NCBI GenBank assembly: GCA_017541265.1
Contig: JAFXZK010000002.1
Span: 1-42,505, forward strand
DNA length: 42,505 nt
Reading direction: 5' to 3'
Origin: Bacteroidaceae bacterium
Lineage (GTDB): Bacteria > Bacteroidota > Bacteroidia > Bacteroidales > Bacteroidaceae
A program made the translations under genes and the position numbers. Of this stretch, positions 15,687 through 24,114 are shown piece after piece; positions within the stretch are counted from its first letter, which is position 1, and each line of letters begins with the position of its first letter. The notes under the pieces are model-generated. The model was given only the letters and a program-made list of their open reading frames with translations. It was not told the origin of the DNA and did no database searches.

Positions 15687-16577
15687 ATGAAGAAACTAAT
15701 CCTATTTGCACTATGCGCCTGCATTTCGCTGGGCGCAGGTGCTGCCAAGAAGACTGGCAAGAAGAAGAAAGGCAAGGAGCCTGTCGAGGTGGTCGATACC
15801 GTATGCATCGACACCTTCAGCTACCACTTCGGCCGCGCCAACTCCAATGGCTTGAAAGGCTTTCTTGCACAGCGCATGGGCGTCGATACGACTTATATTT
15901 CTGACTTCCTGAAAGGCTTTGAGCAAATGACGCTCACCGAGGCGGACAAAAGGGAGAAGGCTCGTCTGGCAGGTATCGAGATTCGTCAGCAGGTTGAGGA
16001 GCAGGTTTACCCCGGAGCCTCTAAGCAAGTGAACGACAGCACCGATGTGCTGAACAAGGCACTCTTCGTCCAGGGCTTCCGCGACGGCTTCTCCGGCGAG
16101 AATGCCACCGTTTCGATGGACAGCACCCAGAAGCTCGTCAAGAAGCAGATGGAGTACTACCACAAGGTTAACATGGAGAAGAAGTATGGCGCGAACCGCA
16201 TCGCCGGCGAGGAATTCCTCAAGGCCAATGCCAAGAAGGACAGCGTGAAGGTCACTCCGAGCGGACTGCAGTACAAGATACTGACCGTCGGCACAGGCGA
16301 ACTGCCCACGAAGGAGGACAAGGTGAAGGTCAACTATGAAGGCCACCTCATCGACGGCACCGAGTTCGACAGCTCGTACAAGCGCAACAAGCCCGTCACC
16401 TTCCCCGTAGGACAGGTCATTGCAGGCTGGACAGAAGCACTTTGCATGATGCCCGTCGGCAGCAAGTGGATGCTCTATGTGCCACAGGAACTGGCATACA
16501 AGGACCGCGAACAGGCCAAGATTCCTCCCTTCTCCTGCCTTATCTTCACAGTTGAGCTTCTGGAGATTGAAAAATAA
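15687..16577 (+). CDS. FKBP-type peptidyl-prolyl isomerase, secreted/periplasmic
   Basis: 296 residues. A signal peptide (MKKLILFALCACISLGAGA) is followed by a lysine-rich stretch (KKTGKKKKGKEP), then the helical Mip-like region and a C-terminal FKBP domain (~195-296: VNYEGHLIDGTEFDSSYKR, GQVIAGWTEALCMM, QELAYKDREQ). The Lys cluster after the signal peptide is not seen in the two sister proteins and may bind the acidic cell surface. Third member of the FKBP array; GH97 follows 76 bases downstream. Confidence 0.9.
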   Translation: MKKLILFALCACISLGAGAAKKTGKKKKGKEPVEVVDTVCIDTFSYHFGRANSNGLKGFLAQRMGVDTTYISDFLKGFEQMTLTEADKREKARLAGIEIRQQVEEQVYPGASKQVNDSTDVLNKALFVQGFRDGFSGENATVSMDSTQKLVKKQMEYYHKVNMEKKYGANRIAGEEFLKANAKKDSVKVTPSGLQYKILTVGTGELPTKEDKVKVNYEGHLIDGTEFDSSYKRNKPVTFPVGQVIAGWTEALCMMPVGSKWMLYVPQELAYKDREQAKIPPFSCLIFTVELLEIEK

Positions 16578-16590
16578 CATGTTTTACTAT

Positions 16591-16637
16591 AATTAGAGGT
16601 TAGCGGTTAGAGATTTTCTAACGTCTAACCTCTAATT
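16591..16637. repeat. GGTTAGAG-type inverted repeat
   Basis: aattagaggttagcggttag(a) pairs with tctaacgtctaacctctaa(tt) over 21 positions with two mismatches and a 5-base loop. It may form a hairpin between FKBP 3 and GH97. Its unit recurs in frame inside the phosphatase and NRPS genes. Confidence 0.75.
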
Positions 16638-16653
16638 TGTTAATCCTAATGCG

Positions 16654-18600
16654 ATGAAGAAACTACTTTCCTTGGCGGTTCTGCTCCTCATTGGTGTTGC
16701 CGCCCACGCGCAGAAGCAAGTCAGCGCAAAAAGTCCCGACGGACAGGTACAGGTGACTGTTACCATCACCGACCGCATCTATTACGATGTTCTGAGCCAC
16801 GGCGAACAGATTCTCGGGCAGTGCCACATCGGCATGAAGCTCAGCGACCGCACCCTCGGCGAGAAGCCTGTCCTCAAAGGCAAAAAGGTGCAGACCGTCA
16901 ATAGAACCGTCACACCCATTCACCCCCTCAAGTTCAGCAAGGTGGAGGACAACTACACCCAGCTCACACTTACCTTTGGCGGCAACTATCAGGTGGAGTG
17001 GCGCGTCTATAACGACGGCGTGGCCTATCGTTTCATCACTGACCTGAAGGGTGAAATCGAGGTGATGAGCGAGGACGGAACTTGGCAGCTCCCCACAGCC
17101 TGCAAGCTCGTTCTGCAGCAGCCTGGCGGCTTCAAGACAAGCTGCGAGGAGAACTATTCTGTTGTTCCCAGCAACGAATGGAAGAGCAGCGACAAGATGA
17201 GCGAACTGCCCATCCTCATCATGGGCGAGAAGCAGAAGGTGCTCATCTCGGAGTTCGACCTCTTCGACTACCCGGGTGCTTTCCTGCATTCTCTGGAAGG
17301 CAACGCCTTTGCCATCATCCAGCCTAAGTGTCCGCTTGAATACGAAGACCGTGGCGACCGTAGCCAGAACATCCTCAAGGAGGCCGACTATGTTGCCAAG
17401 ACCAGCGGCACACGCACATTCCCCTGGCGCTACATGCTCATCACGCAGCGCGACGGCCAGCTGGCAGAGAACACCATGCCCGAGCGTTTGGCTCCTGCAA
17501 ACGCCATTGGCGATACCGACTGGATTAAGGTGGGGCAGACCTGCTGGGACTGGCTCAACGGCATTCCCTTCGGTCCCGACGTGACCTTCAAGTCCGGCAT
17601 CAACCTCGACACCTACAAGTACTTCATTGATTTCGCTGCCCGCAACGGCGTGGGCTACATCCTCATCGATGAGGGCTGGGCGCTCAACACTCGCGACCCC
17701 TTCACGACCAATCCCGAAGTACATCTGCCCGAAATCATTGCTTACGGCAAGAGCAAGAACGTGGGCGTCATTTTGTGGCTGCCTTGGCTCACCGTCGAGC
17801 ACCACATGGACCTCTTCGAGAAGTTTGAGGAATGGGGCATCAAGGGCACCAAGATTGACTTCATGGACCGTCAGGACCAGTGGATGATTAACTTCTACGA
17901 GCGTGTGGCTAAGGAAGCTGCCAAGCACCACATCTTCGTTGACTTCCACGGAGCTTTCCATCCCAGCGGACTGGACTACAGGTACCCCAACGTGCTGACC
18001 TACGAAGGTGTGCGCGGCATGGAGTATAACGGCTCGTGCAAGCCCGACAATAGCGTCTGGCTGCCCTTCATCCGCAATGCCGTAGGACCGATGGACTACA
18101 CCCCCGGCTCTATGCTGAACTATCAGCCAGAGCGTCATCATGGCAACCGTCCTATCTGCTCCGGTGTAGGCACCAAGGTCTTCAACTTGGCTATCTTCGT
18201 GCTTGCTGAGAGCAACCTGCAGATGCTCATGGACAACCCCTGCCGCTACGACCAGTGGCCTGACTGCCGCGACTTCCTCACCAGCGTTCCTGTTAACTGG
18301 GACGAGACACGTGTTCTTGAAGCTGAGGCTGGTCAGTACTGCATCACAGCAAAGCGTAAGGGCAACAAGTGGTTCATCGGAGGCATCACAAATAGCACCG
18401 AGCGCGACTTCCAGCTCAAGCTTGACTTCCTGCCCGCTGGCAAGGAGTATCGTATGACAAACTTTGCCGACGGCGTCAATGCCCACATTATCGCTATGGA
18501 CTACATCCGTCAGCAGAGCAAGGTCAGCAGCTCCTCTGTTCTGCCCATCCACATGGCTCGCAACGGCGGCTGGTGCGCATGCATCGACCTCGGAAAGTGA
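16654..18600 (+). CDS. Glycoside hydrolase family 97 (alpha-glucosidase/alpha-galactosidase)
   Basis: 648 residues, the normal GH97 length, with signal peptide MKKLLSLAVLLLIGVAAHAQ. The order is the N-terminal beta-sandwich (SPDGQVQVTVTI ...), the (beta/alpha)8 barrel from ~285, and a C-terminal beta domain. The barrel carries GTKIDFMDRQDQ (D402, D405) and LTYEGVRGMEYN (E451, E457). An Asp in the KIDFMD strand is typical of the retaining, galactosidase-type branch, whereas the SusB-type inverting enzymes use two glutamates instead; I lean to retaining but cannot exclude the other. It acts in the periplasm on oligosaccharides. No SusC/SusD pair is adjacent, so it is not in a classical polysaccharide-utilisation locus here. 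Confidence 0.92.
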   Translation: MKKLLSLAVLLLIGVAAHAQKQVSAKSPDGQVQVTVTITDRIYYDVLSHGEQILGQCHIGMKLSDRTLGEKPVLKGKKVQTVNRTVTPIHPLKFSKVEDNYTQLTLTFGGNYQVEWRVYNDGVAYRFITDLKGEIEVMSEDGTWQLPTACKLVLQQPGGFKTSCEENYSVVPSNEWKSSDKMSELPILIMGEKQKVLISEFDLFDYPGAFLHSLEGNAFAIIQPKCPLEYEDRGDRSQNILKEADYVAKTSGTRTFPWRYMLITQRDGQLAENTMPERLAPANAIGDTDWIKVGQTCWDWLNGIPFGPDVTFKSGINLDTYKYFIDFAARNGVGYILIDEGWALNTRDPFTTNPEVHLPEIIAYGKSKNVGVILWLPWLTVEHHMDLFEKFEEWGIKGTKIDFMDRQDQWMINFYERVAKEAAKHHIFVDFHGAFHPSGLDYRYPNVLTYEGVRGMEYNGSCKPDNSVWLPFIRNAVGPMDYTPGSMLNYQPERHHGNRPICSGVGTKVFNLAIFVLAESNLQMLMDNPCRYDQWPDCRDFLTSVPVNWDETRVLEAEAGQYCITAKRKGNKWFIGGITNSTERDFQLKLDFLPAGKEYRMTNFADGVNAHIIAMDYIRQQSKVSSSSVLPIHMARNGGWCACIDLGK

Positions 18601-18620
18601 TTTTGTTCACAGAAACAACA

Positions 18621-18660
18621 AGGCGGCAGTTCTTCTTCAGCCAAAGAGGAACTGCCGCCT
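18621..18660. terminator. Hairpin between convergent genes, likely bidirectional terminator
   Basis: A perfect 12-bp stem (aggcggcagttc / gaactgccgcct) with a 16-base loop lies 20 bases after the GH97 stop and faces the end of the DUF3784 gene. Outer gaaac/gtttc bases can extend it. The T-run is weak. Confidence 0.7.
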
Positions 18661-18704
18661 GTTTCTATAATCATTTAATCATTTGCCATTTGTCGCATCA
18701 CTTG

Positions 18705-19007
18705 TCAAGATTTCTTGCACCAAGTGTTGGCTATTATGATGCATATCACAGCGAGGAATACCAATGCTGCAATCAACATATATTGCTGCATCTGCGAAGC
18801 AAAAGGCAGAAGAGCGACAAGAATGCCGGAAAGCAGAAGCATAATGGCGGTCACAAGCCTCAAACGCTTGATGTTTACCTGCTCTTTCTCTTCCTTGCTT
18901 GCTGTGTTGTACCCTGCAATGAGACCATCGCCCTTACCAAAGGCAATGATTAAGCCCATTATTAGAGGAATAAGAGCAAAGATTATTGATATTGTTATTT
19001 CAACCAT
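18705..19007 (-). CDS. DUF3784 family small membrane protein
   Basis: 100 residues. An N-terminal membrane helix is followed by the family's signature GDGLIAGYNTASKEEKEQVN and two more hydrophobic segments (~48-68, ~73-95). DUF3784 proteins are widespread small membrane proteins in Bacteroidetes and Firmicutes without known function. The gene begins 6 bases after the uridine phosphorylase stop, so it is the last cistron of a four-gene minus-strand operon. Confidence 0.85.
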   Translation of the reverse strand: MVEITISIIFALIPLIMGLIIAFGKGDGLIAGYNTASKEEKEQVNIKRLRLVTAIMLLLSGILVALLPFASQMQQYMLIAALVFLAVICIIIANTWCKKS

Positions 19008-19013
19008 ACCTTA

Positions 19014-19880
19014 TTAGATTCGGTCGAGAACCAACTGAATAAGGGTGTCGATAGAGTTCTTGTATTCGGTGTTCATCTCTTTGGCGTAGCGGTTAGCGAT
19101 GACCATGCAGCACGTCATAGCACGGTGTCCGAGCAAAGCGGCAAGGCCTGCGAGGGCAGACGACTCCATCTCGAAATTGCATATCTTCAGCTCTCCATAG
19201 CGGAAGGACTCTATCTTCTCGTTCTGCTTAGGGTCTTGAATCTTGAGGCGAACCTGCCGTCCTTGCGGTCCGTAGAAGCCTCCGCAAGCGACCGTGATGC
19301 CGCGAAGCATTTCCTTTCCCGCAACTTGTTCGATAAGAGAGGCGTCGGCAGTGGCAACGTATGGCGCTCCTTTTTGCGGACACCAGTTCATGTGCTTAAC
19401 AAAAGCCTTTTCCAAGTCGAGGTCGCAGACCTCGTTACGTCCGGCATAGTAGTTGAGCAGACCGTCGAAGCCGATGCTCTTGACGCTGGCGATGAAGGTG
19501 CCAAGCGGAGCTTCGGGCTGGAGGCCGCCACAGGTGCCGATGCGGACAAGTGTAAGCGTGCGGTGCTCTGGCTTGTCCTCGCGCTTTTGGAAGTCGATGT
19601 TGGCGAGTGCGTCAAGCTCGTTCATCACGATATCTATGTTGTCGCAACCGATGCCGTGACTGAGGCAAGTGATGCGTTTGCCCTTGTATTTGCCCGTAAT
19701 GGTGTGGAACTCGCGGCTCTGTATGTCGCATTCTTTCGTCTCGAAATGCGAGGCAACCGTGTTGACACGTCCGGGGTCGCCGACCATGATGATGCGGTCG
19801 GCAAGCTGTTCGGGCTTGATGTGAAGATGGAAGATGCTGTTATCTTCGTTGATGATAAGTTCGGATGATTCGTATTTCAT
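19014..19880 (-). CDS. udp: Nucleoside phosphorylase (uridine phosphorylase type)
   Basis: 288 residues, cytoplasmic. PNP/UDP family motifs are visible: the phosphate-binding MVGDPGRV near residue 33, RIGTCGGLQPEAPLGTFIA in the middle, and NFEMESSALAGLAALLG near the C terminus, with the Glu-Met-Glu pattern that contacts ribose. The substrate is probably uridine; related enzymes of this clade accept other nucleosides. It would return ribose-1-phosphate and base to salvage. It begins 4 bases after the end of the PD40-like gene, in one operon with it. Confidence 0.88.
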   Translation of the reverse strand: MKYESSELIINEDNSIFHLHIKPEQLADRIIMVGDPGRVNTVASHFETKECDIQSREFHTITGKYKGKRITCLSHGIGCDNIDIVMNELDALANIDFQKREDKPEHRTLTLVRIGTCGGLQPEAPLGTFIASVKSIGFDGLLNYYAGRNEVCDLDLEKAFVKHMNWCPQKGAPYVATADASLIEQVAGKEMLRGITVACGGFYGPQGRQVRLKIQDPKQNEKIESFRYGELKICNFEMESSALAGLAALLGHRAMTCCMVIANRYAKEMNTEYKNSIDTLIQLVLDRI

Positions 19881-19884
19881 AGCA

Positions 19885-21141
19885 TTACTTGTTTAATTCC
19901 AGTCGTCGGATTTCCTTTTCGAGTGCCAGCTTGTCGGCAGCAAGACGCTCTAACGAGGTTTCCGTCAGTCGTATCTGAGCTGCAATCTGTCCGCGCTGTG
20001 CTTCACTCATTGTGGCGTACTTGCCTCGAAGCGCACTCAAGCCCTCACTTTTGCTCTCGTATTCCTTCTGTGCTTCAACCCATATCTTCGCCTTCTGCTG
20101 TGCCTGTTTGTTCTTGAAGTCGGTGAGCGTATAGCAGGTTCTGTGGTCGTTGACCACGAAGGTGAAATCGCGGTTCCTTGTCTCGTTTTTCAGTCCTTGG
20201 CGTGCCTCGGCAAGACGTTTCTTTGCTGCTTCCACAGCGTTCTTGTCAGTCCAAGTGTCCTTGATGGACGCGATGCGGGCCAGTGAAGCAAGCTTCTGTG
20301 CTCCGACTTGCTCTTCATTGTAGATGCGGCGAGTCTGTGTCGGGATGAACGTGTAGAGACAAACGGTGTCGGCAGGCTGGTTGCGGTCGGTCACGAACCA
20401 GCCCAGCTGCTGGAAGTCGTCGATGATCATGAGGTAGTCGTTTGCAGGCGAATTGAAGGGCATACCGATGTTTTCGGGAGCAAAGAACTTCCCGTTGTCT
20501 GCATCATATCGTGTCATGAAGATGTCGTAGCCGCCGATACTCTCCTCGCATTCGGCTGCAAAGTACATCGTAATGCCGTCGCTGAGCATGAACGGGTAGT
20601 TGAGGTTGTCGCCTTCTTTCTCTTCAAATCCTGTCAGCTGACGTTCCATAGACCATTCTCCGCCGATGAGGGATTTGTCCTTTAGCCGCAGCTGTCCCTT
20701 TTTGTTTGCTTCTGCATAGACGATGTAGTTGCCCAGTTCGTTGCAGAAGAGCGTGCAGACAGAGTCTTTGCCTGTCTTGAAGAAATCAGTATAGCTCATA
20801 ATCGAGCCACATTCCTGCGAGAGCTTAATCTGCCCGAGGACTTGCTTCTTGGGCAGAAGCACACTGTCGATGAATGTCACCTGCTCTGTTGCATGAAGTC
20901 GAAGCTGTGACTTGCGAACCGTCTCAAGCAAAGCCTCCGTCTGCTCGGTAGGCTGCTTCTTCCTTGTTTGGTCAGCAATCTGCTGCTCCAGGATTTCCTC
21001 TGCAAGAGAGAAATCGTAGGCGGCCATCGCCTCCTGGGCAGTCACGGTGTATTTCGGCTGCTGTGCCTTGCGCCCTCTGCGCTGGGCAGAGACAGATAAA
21101 GCAAACAATAAAGCTGTTAATATGATGAGTGTTTTCTTCAT
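19885..21141 (-). CDS. Exported PD40/WD40-like beta-propeller protein with coiled-coil tail
   Basis: 418 residues from the ATG at 21141. The open frame extends 40 codons upstream, but that part is out of character and overlaps the DUF486 gene; the ATG gives an immediate signal peptide (MKKTLIILTALLFALSVSAQ). After a basic stretch (RRGRKAQQ) comes a helical region. Propeller-like blades follow, with LNYPFMLSDGITMYFAAE and GGYDIFMTRYD, the 'PD40' wording seen in OmpA-linked and gliding-associated proteins. Here no OmpA domain follows. The last ~130 residues are charged and helical, probably coiled coil. A role in envelope structure is likely; the partner is unknown. Confidence 0.75.
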   Translation of the reverse strand: MKKTLIILTALLFALSVSAQRRGRKAQQPKYTVTAQEAMAAYDFSLAEEILEQQIADQTRKKQPTEQTEALLETVRKSQLRLHATEQVTFIDSVLLPKKQVLGQIKLSQECGSIMSYTDFFKTGKDSVCTLFCNELGNYIVYAEANKKGQLRLKDKSLIGGEWSMERQLTGFEEKEGDNLNYPFMLSDGITMYFAAECEESIGGYDIFMTRYDADNGKFFAPENIGMPFNSPANDYLMIIDDFQQLGWFVTDRNQPADTVCLYTFIPTQTRRIYNEEQVGAQKLASLARIASIKDTWTDKNAVEAAKKRLAEARQGLKNETRNRDFTFVVNDHRTCYTLTDFKNKQAQQKAKIWVEAQKEYESKSEGLSALRGKYATMSEAQRGQIAAQIRLTETSLERLAADKLALEKEIRRLELNK

Positions 21142-21151
21142 GTTTTTGCTT

Positions 21152-21517
21152 TTATTTGAATACGAAATATACGGCGAGGACGAGGCAGATGAGTGCAGCA
21201 AGGTGGTTCCAATGCAGATGCTGCCCCTGGAAGAGGATGTTGGCGATGATGCAGAAGACAACCAGGGAGATGACTTCCTGTATGACTTTCAACTGCATGA
21301 GCGTGAATGGTCCGCCATTGTCGACAAAGCCGATGCGGTTCGCGGGCACTTGGCAGCAGTATTCGAAAAAGGCTATTGCCCACGAGAAGAGAATGATGCC
21401 GAACAACGGCCAGTTGCTTGAAATGCCTGTCTGGTTGAGCTTCAAGTGTCCGTACCATGCAAGCGTCATAAAGACATTGCTGCAAATCAGTAATAAAACT
21501 GTATATAGTCCACTCAC
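21152..21517 (-). CDS. DUF486 (DMT-like) small membrane protein
   Basis: 121 residues with four membrane helices. DUF486 features include LLICSNVFMTLAWYGHLK and FSWAIAFFEYCCQVPANRIG, then the C-terminal TLMQLKVIQEVISLVVF. Distantly related to drug/metabolite transporters; substrate unknown. The start is a GTG at 21517; the next Met lies inside the first helix, so GTG is well supported. Probably the first gene of the DUF486 - PD40-like - udp - DUF3784 operon, with 10 bases to the next start. A 22-bp repeat array lies just upstream. Confidence 0.85.
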   Translation of the reverse strand: MSGLYTVLLLICSNVFMTLAWYGHLKLNQTGISSNWPLFGIILFSWAIAFFEYCCQVPANRIGFVDNGGPFTLMQLKVIQEVISLVVFCIIANILFQGQHLHWNHLAALICLVLAVYFVFK

Positions 21518-21578
21518 GGTATTAAGTTTTTTTGAGAGTATGTCAAAGTGTTGGAAGCCAGAACCCGTGTGATGTTGT

Positions 21579-21666
21579 CAAACTAAGCGTGCCTAATCGC
21601 CAAACTAGACGTGCCTAATTGAGCAACTAGACGTGCCTAATTAAGCAATTAGGCGTGCTTTACAAC
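21579..21666. repeat. 22-bp tandem repeat array (locus 4)
   Basis: Units of 22 bp start at 21579, 21601, 21623 and 21645 with core actagacgtgcctaatt; the last is diverged. The array lies between the reductase stop (21702) and the DUF486 start (21517). Nothing else is recognised in this 184-base gap. Confidence 0.85.
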
Positions 21667-21701
21667 AATTTGACATACTTCCTCTTTGTTGGTTTAATCA
21701 G

Positions 21702-24077
21702 TTATTTCGACAGATACTCGTGCATAGCAGCTGCAGCACGGCGTCCGTCGCCCATGGCCAGGATGACCGTTGCGCCTCCGCGAACGATGTCGCCACCCGC
21801 AAAGATGGTCGGGATGTTCGTCTGCATACCTTCGTTCACGACGATAGTATTCTTGCGGCCAAGCTCCAAGCCCTGTATCGAGGTGGGCACGATGGGGTTG
21901 GGACTCACGCCGACAGCCACGATTGCCTGGTCGATGGCGATGGTCTCTGTGGCTCCGGGAATGGGCACAGGCGAACGGCGTCCGCTGGCATCCGGCTCAC
22001 CAAGCTCCATCTTCTGAAGCACAACCTCGGTGACGTTGCCCTTCTCATCTGCGTGATACTCAATTGGATTGTGCAGGGTGAGGAACTCGATGCCCTCTTC
22101 CTTTGCGTGCTTCACCTCTTCCAATCGTGCAGGCATCTCTTCCTCGCTGCGACGATAGGCGATGAACACGCGCTCTGCACCCAGACGCTTTGCCGTACGG
22201 CAGCTGTCCATGGCGGTGTTTCCGCCGCCGACCACCATCACGTTCTTTGCTTTCTTGATGGGCGTTGCATATTCCGGGTTGCTTGCGTCCATGAGGTTCA
22301 CGCGCGTCAGGTACTCGTTGCTCGACATGATGCCGTTGAAGTTCTCGCCCGGAATGCCCATGAAGTTGGGCAGACCAGCGCCGGAGCCAACGAAAATGCC
22401 CTTGGAGCCTTCGTCCTCCAACTCCTTGACAGTTATTGTCTTTCCCACGACGCAGTCCTTGACGAACTTCACACCGATCTTCTCCAGATTCTGTATCTCG
22501 ACGTCTACAATCGCGTTGGGCAGACGGAATTCGGGTATGCCGTACTTCAAGACACCGCCTATTTCGTGCAGAGCCTCAAAGACGGTCACGTCGTAACCGG
22601 CTTTCGCCATATCTCCTGCGAAGCTCAATCCCGAAGGACCAGAACCGATGACGGCAATCTTCTTGCCGTTCTTCTCGGCCACCTCGGGCAGAGACATCTG
22701 TCCGCTCTCGCGTTCGTAGTCAGCGGCAAAGCGTTCCAGGTTGCCGATAGCGACAGCAGGCTCCTTCATCTTCAGGTGGATACATTGTGCCTCGCACTGC
22801 TTCTCCTGCGGGCAGACGCGACCGCAGACAGCGGGTAGGGCAGAGGTCATCTTCAGCACACGGGCAGCGTCGAGGAACTCGCCGCGCTCGATGTTCTTGA
22901 TGAACGACGGGATGTTGATGCCGACAGGACAGCCCTGCATACACGTCGGGTTAGCGCAATCGAGACAACGCTTTGCCTCTGTCATTGCCTGCTCAACGGT
23001 CAAACCTTGGTTCACCTCTTCCGTGCGAGTCGTTGCTCTATAGACAGGGTCTAGCTCAGGCATCTTGCAGCGCTCAATCTGCATACGCTCCTTAGCCTTC
23101 ATCGACTTGCGAAGCTCCTCACGCCACGGGGCGTTGCGGTCAGTAAGCAGACCCACCCCCGACCCCTCCCTTGCAGGGAGGGGAGTAATTACATTATTCT
23201 CCTTGATAGTTTGGTGACTGCTCCCCTCCCTACAAGGGAGGGGTTGGGGGTGGGTCTGCTGGGTCTGCCACTTCTCATACGCTTCTGCCTCTTCCGCCTT
23301 AAACGCGCCTCCGCGACGCATCATCTCGTCGAAATCAACCTGATGACCGTCGAACTCGGGGCCGTCAACGCAGACAAACTTCGTCTTGCCGCCAACGCTT
23401 ACGCGGCACGCGCCACACATACCTGTGCCGTCAACCATGATGGTGTTGAGGCTGACGTCAGTCGGGATGTCGTATTTCTTGGTGAGCAAGCAGCAGAACT
23501 TCATCATGATAGCGGGGCCGATGGCAAAGCACTTATCGACCTTTTCGCGCTGGTTGACCTCTTCCATGCCGACAGTCACCACGCCTTGCTTGCCGTAGCT
23601 GCCGTCGTCGGTCATGATGATGACCTCGTCACTTGCAGCGCGAACCTCGTCTTCAAGGATGATAAGTTCCTTGCTACGACCAGCAATGACGCTGATTACC
23701 TTGTTGCCCGCTGCCTTAAGAGCCTGAATGATTGGCAGCATGGGAGCTGTTCCCACGCCACCACCAGCACAGAGCACGGTGCCGTATTTCTCGATGTGAG
23801 TGGCGCGACCGAGAGGGCCGACCACGTCTGCGATGTAATCTCCTTCATTCAGGGCGCAGAGCTGAGTTGTGCTGGCACCGACCGTCTGGATGACAAGGGT
23901 GATGGTTCCCTTCTCTTTGTCGCTTCCGGCTATGGTAAGGGGCACACGCTCACCCTTCTCGTCAACGCGAACGATAACGAAGTGGCCAGCCTTGCGTGCC
24001 TTTGCAATCAATGGTGCTTCAACGTCCAGGCGGAAAACCTTCTCGCTGAACTGTACTTTCTTGACAATCTTGAACAT
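21702..24077 (-). CDS. Fused NfnB-like ferredoxin:NADP reductase subunit and GltD-like flavoprotein
   Basis: 791 residues from the ATG at 24077 (18 bases inside the longest frame). Residues ~1-270 are an FNR-like module: VFRLDVEAPLIA, RVPLTIAGSD, GGVGTAPMLPIIQALKA, and a 2Fe-2S cysteine cluster DGTGMCGACRV ... CVDGPEFDGHQVDFDEM. Residues ~315-791 are a GltD/NfnA-like module with a Cys-rich 4Fe-4S region (RCLDCANPTCMQGCPVGINIP, CGRVCPQEKQCEAQC) and two dinucleotide folds (IGSGPSGLSFAGDMAKAGYDV; VVGGGNTAMDSCRTAKRLGA). Similar fusions are common in Bacteroidales and annotated as glutamate synthase small subunit or NADH-dependent ferredoxin:NADP oxidoreductase; electron transfer between ferredoxin and NAD(P)H is the likely role. 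A 115-bp palindromic element is inserted in frame at the junction of the two modules. Confidence 0.9.
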   Translation of the reverse strand: MFKIVKKVQFSEKVFRLDVEAPLIAKARKAGHFVIVRVDEKGERVPLTIAGSDKEKGTITLVIQTVGASTTQLCALNEGDYIADVVGPLGRATHIEKYGTVLCAGGGVGTAPMLPIIQALKAAGNKVISVIAGRSKELIILEDEVRAASDEVIIMTDDGSYGKQGVVTVGMEEVNQREKVDKCFAIGPAIMMKFCCLLTKKYDIPTDVSLNTIMVDGTGMCGACRVSVGGKTKFVCVDGPEFDGHQVDFDEMMRRGGAFKAEEAEAYEKWQTQQTHPQPLPCREGSSHQTIKENNVITPLPAREGSGVGLLTDRNAPWREELRKSMKAKERMQIERCKMPELDPVYRATTRTEEVNQGLTVEQAMTEAKRCLDCANPTCMQGCPVGINIPSFIKNIERGEFLDAARVLKMTSALPAVCGRVCPQEKQCEAQCIHLKMKEPAVAIGNLERFAADYERESGQMSLPEVAEKNGKKIAVIGSGPSGLSFAGDMAKAGYDVTVFEALHEIGGVLKYGIPEFRLPNAIVDVEIQNLEKIGVKFVKDCVVGKTITVKELEDEGSKGIFVGSGAGLPNFMGIPGENFNGIMSSNEYLTRVNLMDASNPEYATPIKKAKNVMVVGGGNTAMDSCRTAKRLGAERVFIAYRRSEEEMPARLEEVKHAKEEGIEFLTLHNPIEYHADEKGNVTEVVLQKMELGEPDASGRRSPVPIPGATETIAIDQAIVAVGVSPNPIVPTSIQGLELGRKNTIVVNEGMQTNIPTIFAGGDIVRGGATVILAMGDGRRAAAAMHEYLSK
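23146..23260. repeat. 115-bp palindromic element inserted in frame in a coding sequence
   Basis: Two 40-bp arms (23146-23185 and 23221-23260) are inverted copies with two mismatches, around a 35-bp spacer. Each arm contains its own smaller palindrome of the form cccctccctt-gcagggagggg. On the minus strand it is translated as HPQPLPCREGSSHQ ... TPLPAREGSGVGLL, roughly residues 273-311 of the reductase, joining its two modules. Confidence 0.9.
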
Positions 24078-24089
24078 AGTTATTATATT

Positions 24090-24114
24090 GAACATTGAAC
24101 ATTGAACATTGAAA
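24090..24114 (-). repeat. TTCAATG simple repeat
   Basis: attgaacattgaacattgaa repeats lie between the four-helix-bundle gene and the reductase gene, on one side of the former. Confidence 0.75.

Noticed and set aside
16663-18552. Long antisense open frame (629 codons) across the GH97 gene
   Set aside because: It is a shadow of the G/C-biased codon use of GH97; no recognisable domain, and GH97 motifs are complete on the plus strand. The same applies to the long minus frames under the NRPS (7291-9138) and the surface protein (34281-35873).
18601-18704. Small non-coding RNA between GH97 and DUF3784
   Set aside because: The hairpin fits a bidirectional terminator between convergent genes; no promoter seen.
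21142-21261. 40-residue N-terminal extension of the PD40-like protein
   Set aside because: It overlaps the DUF486 coding region and would bury the signal peptide.
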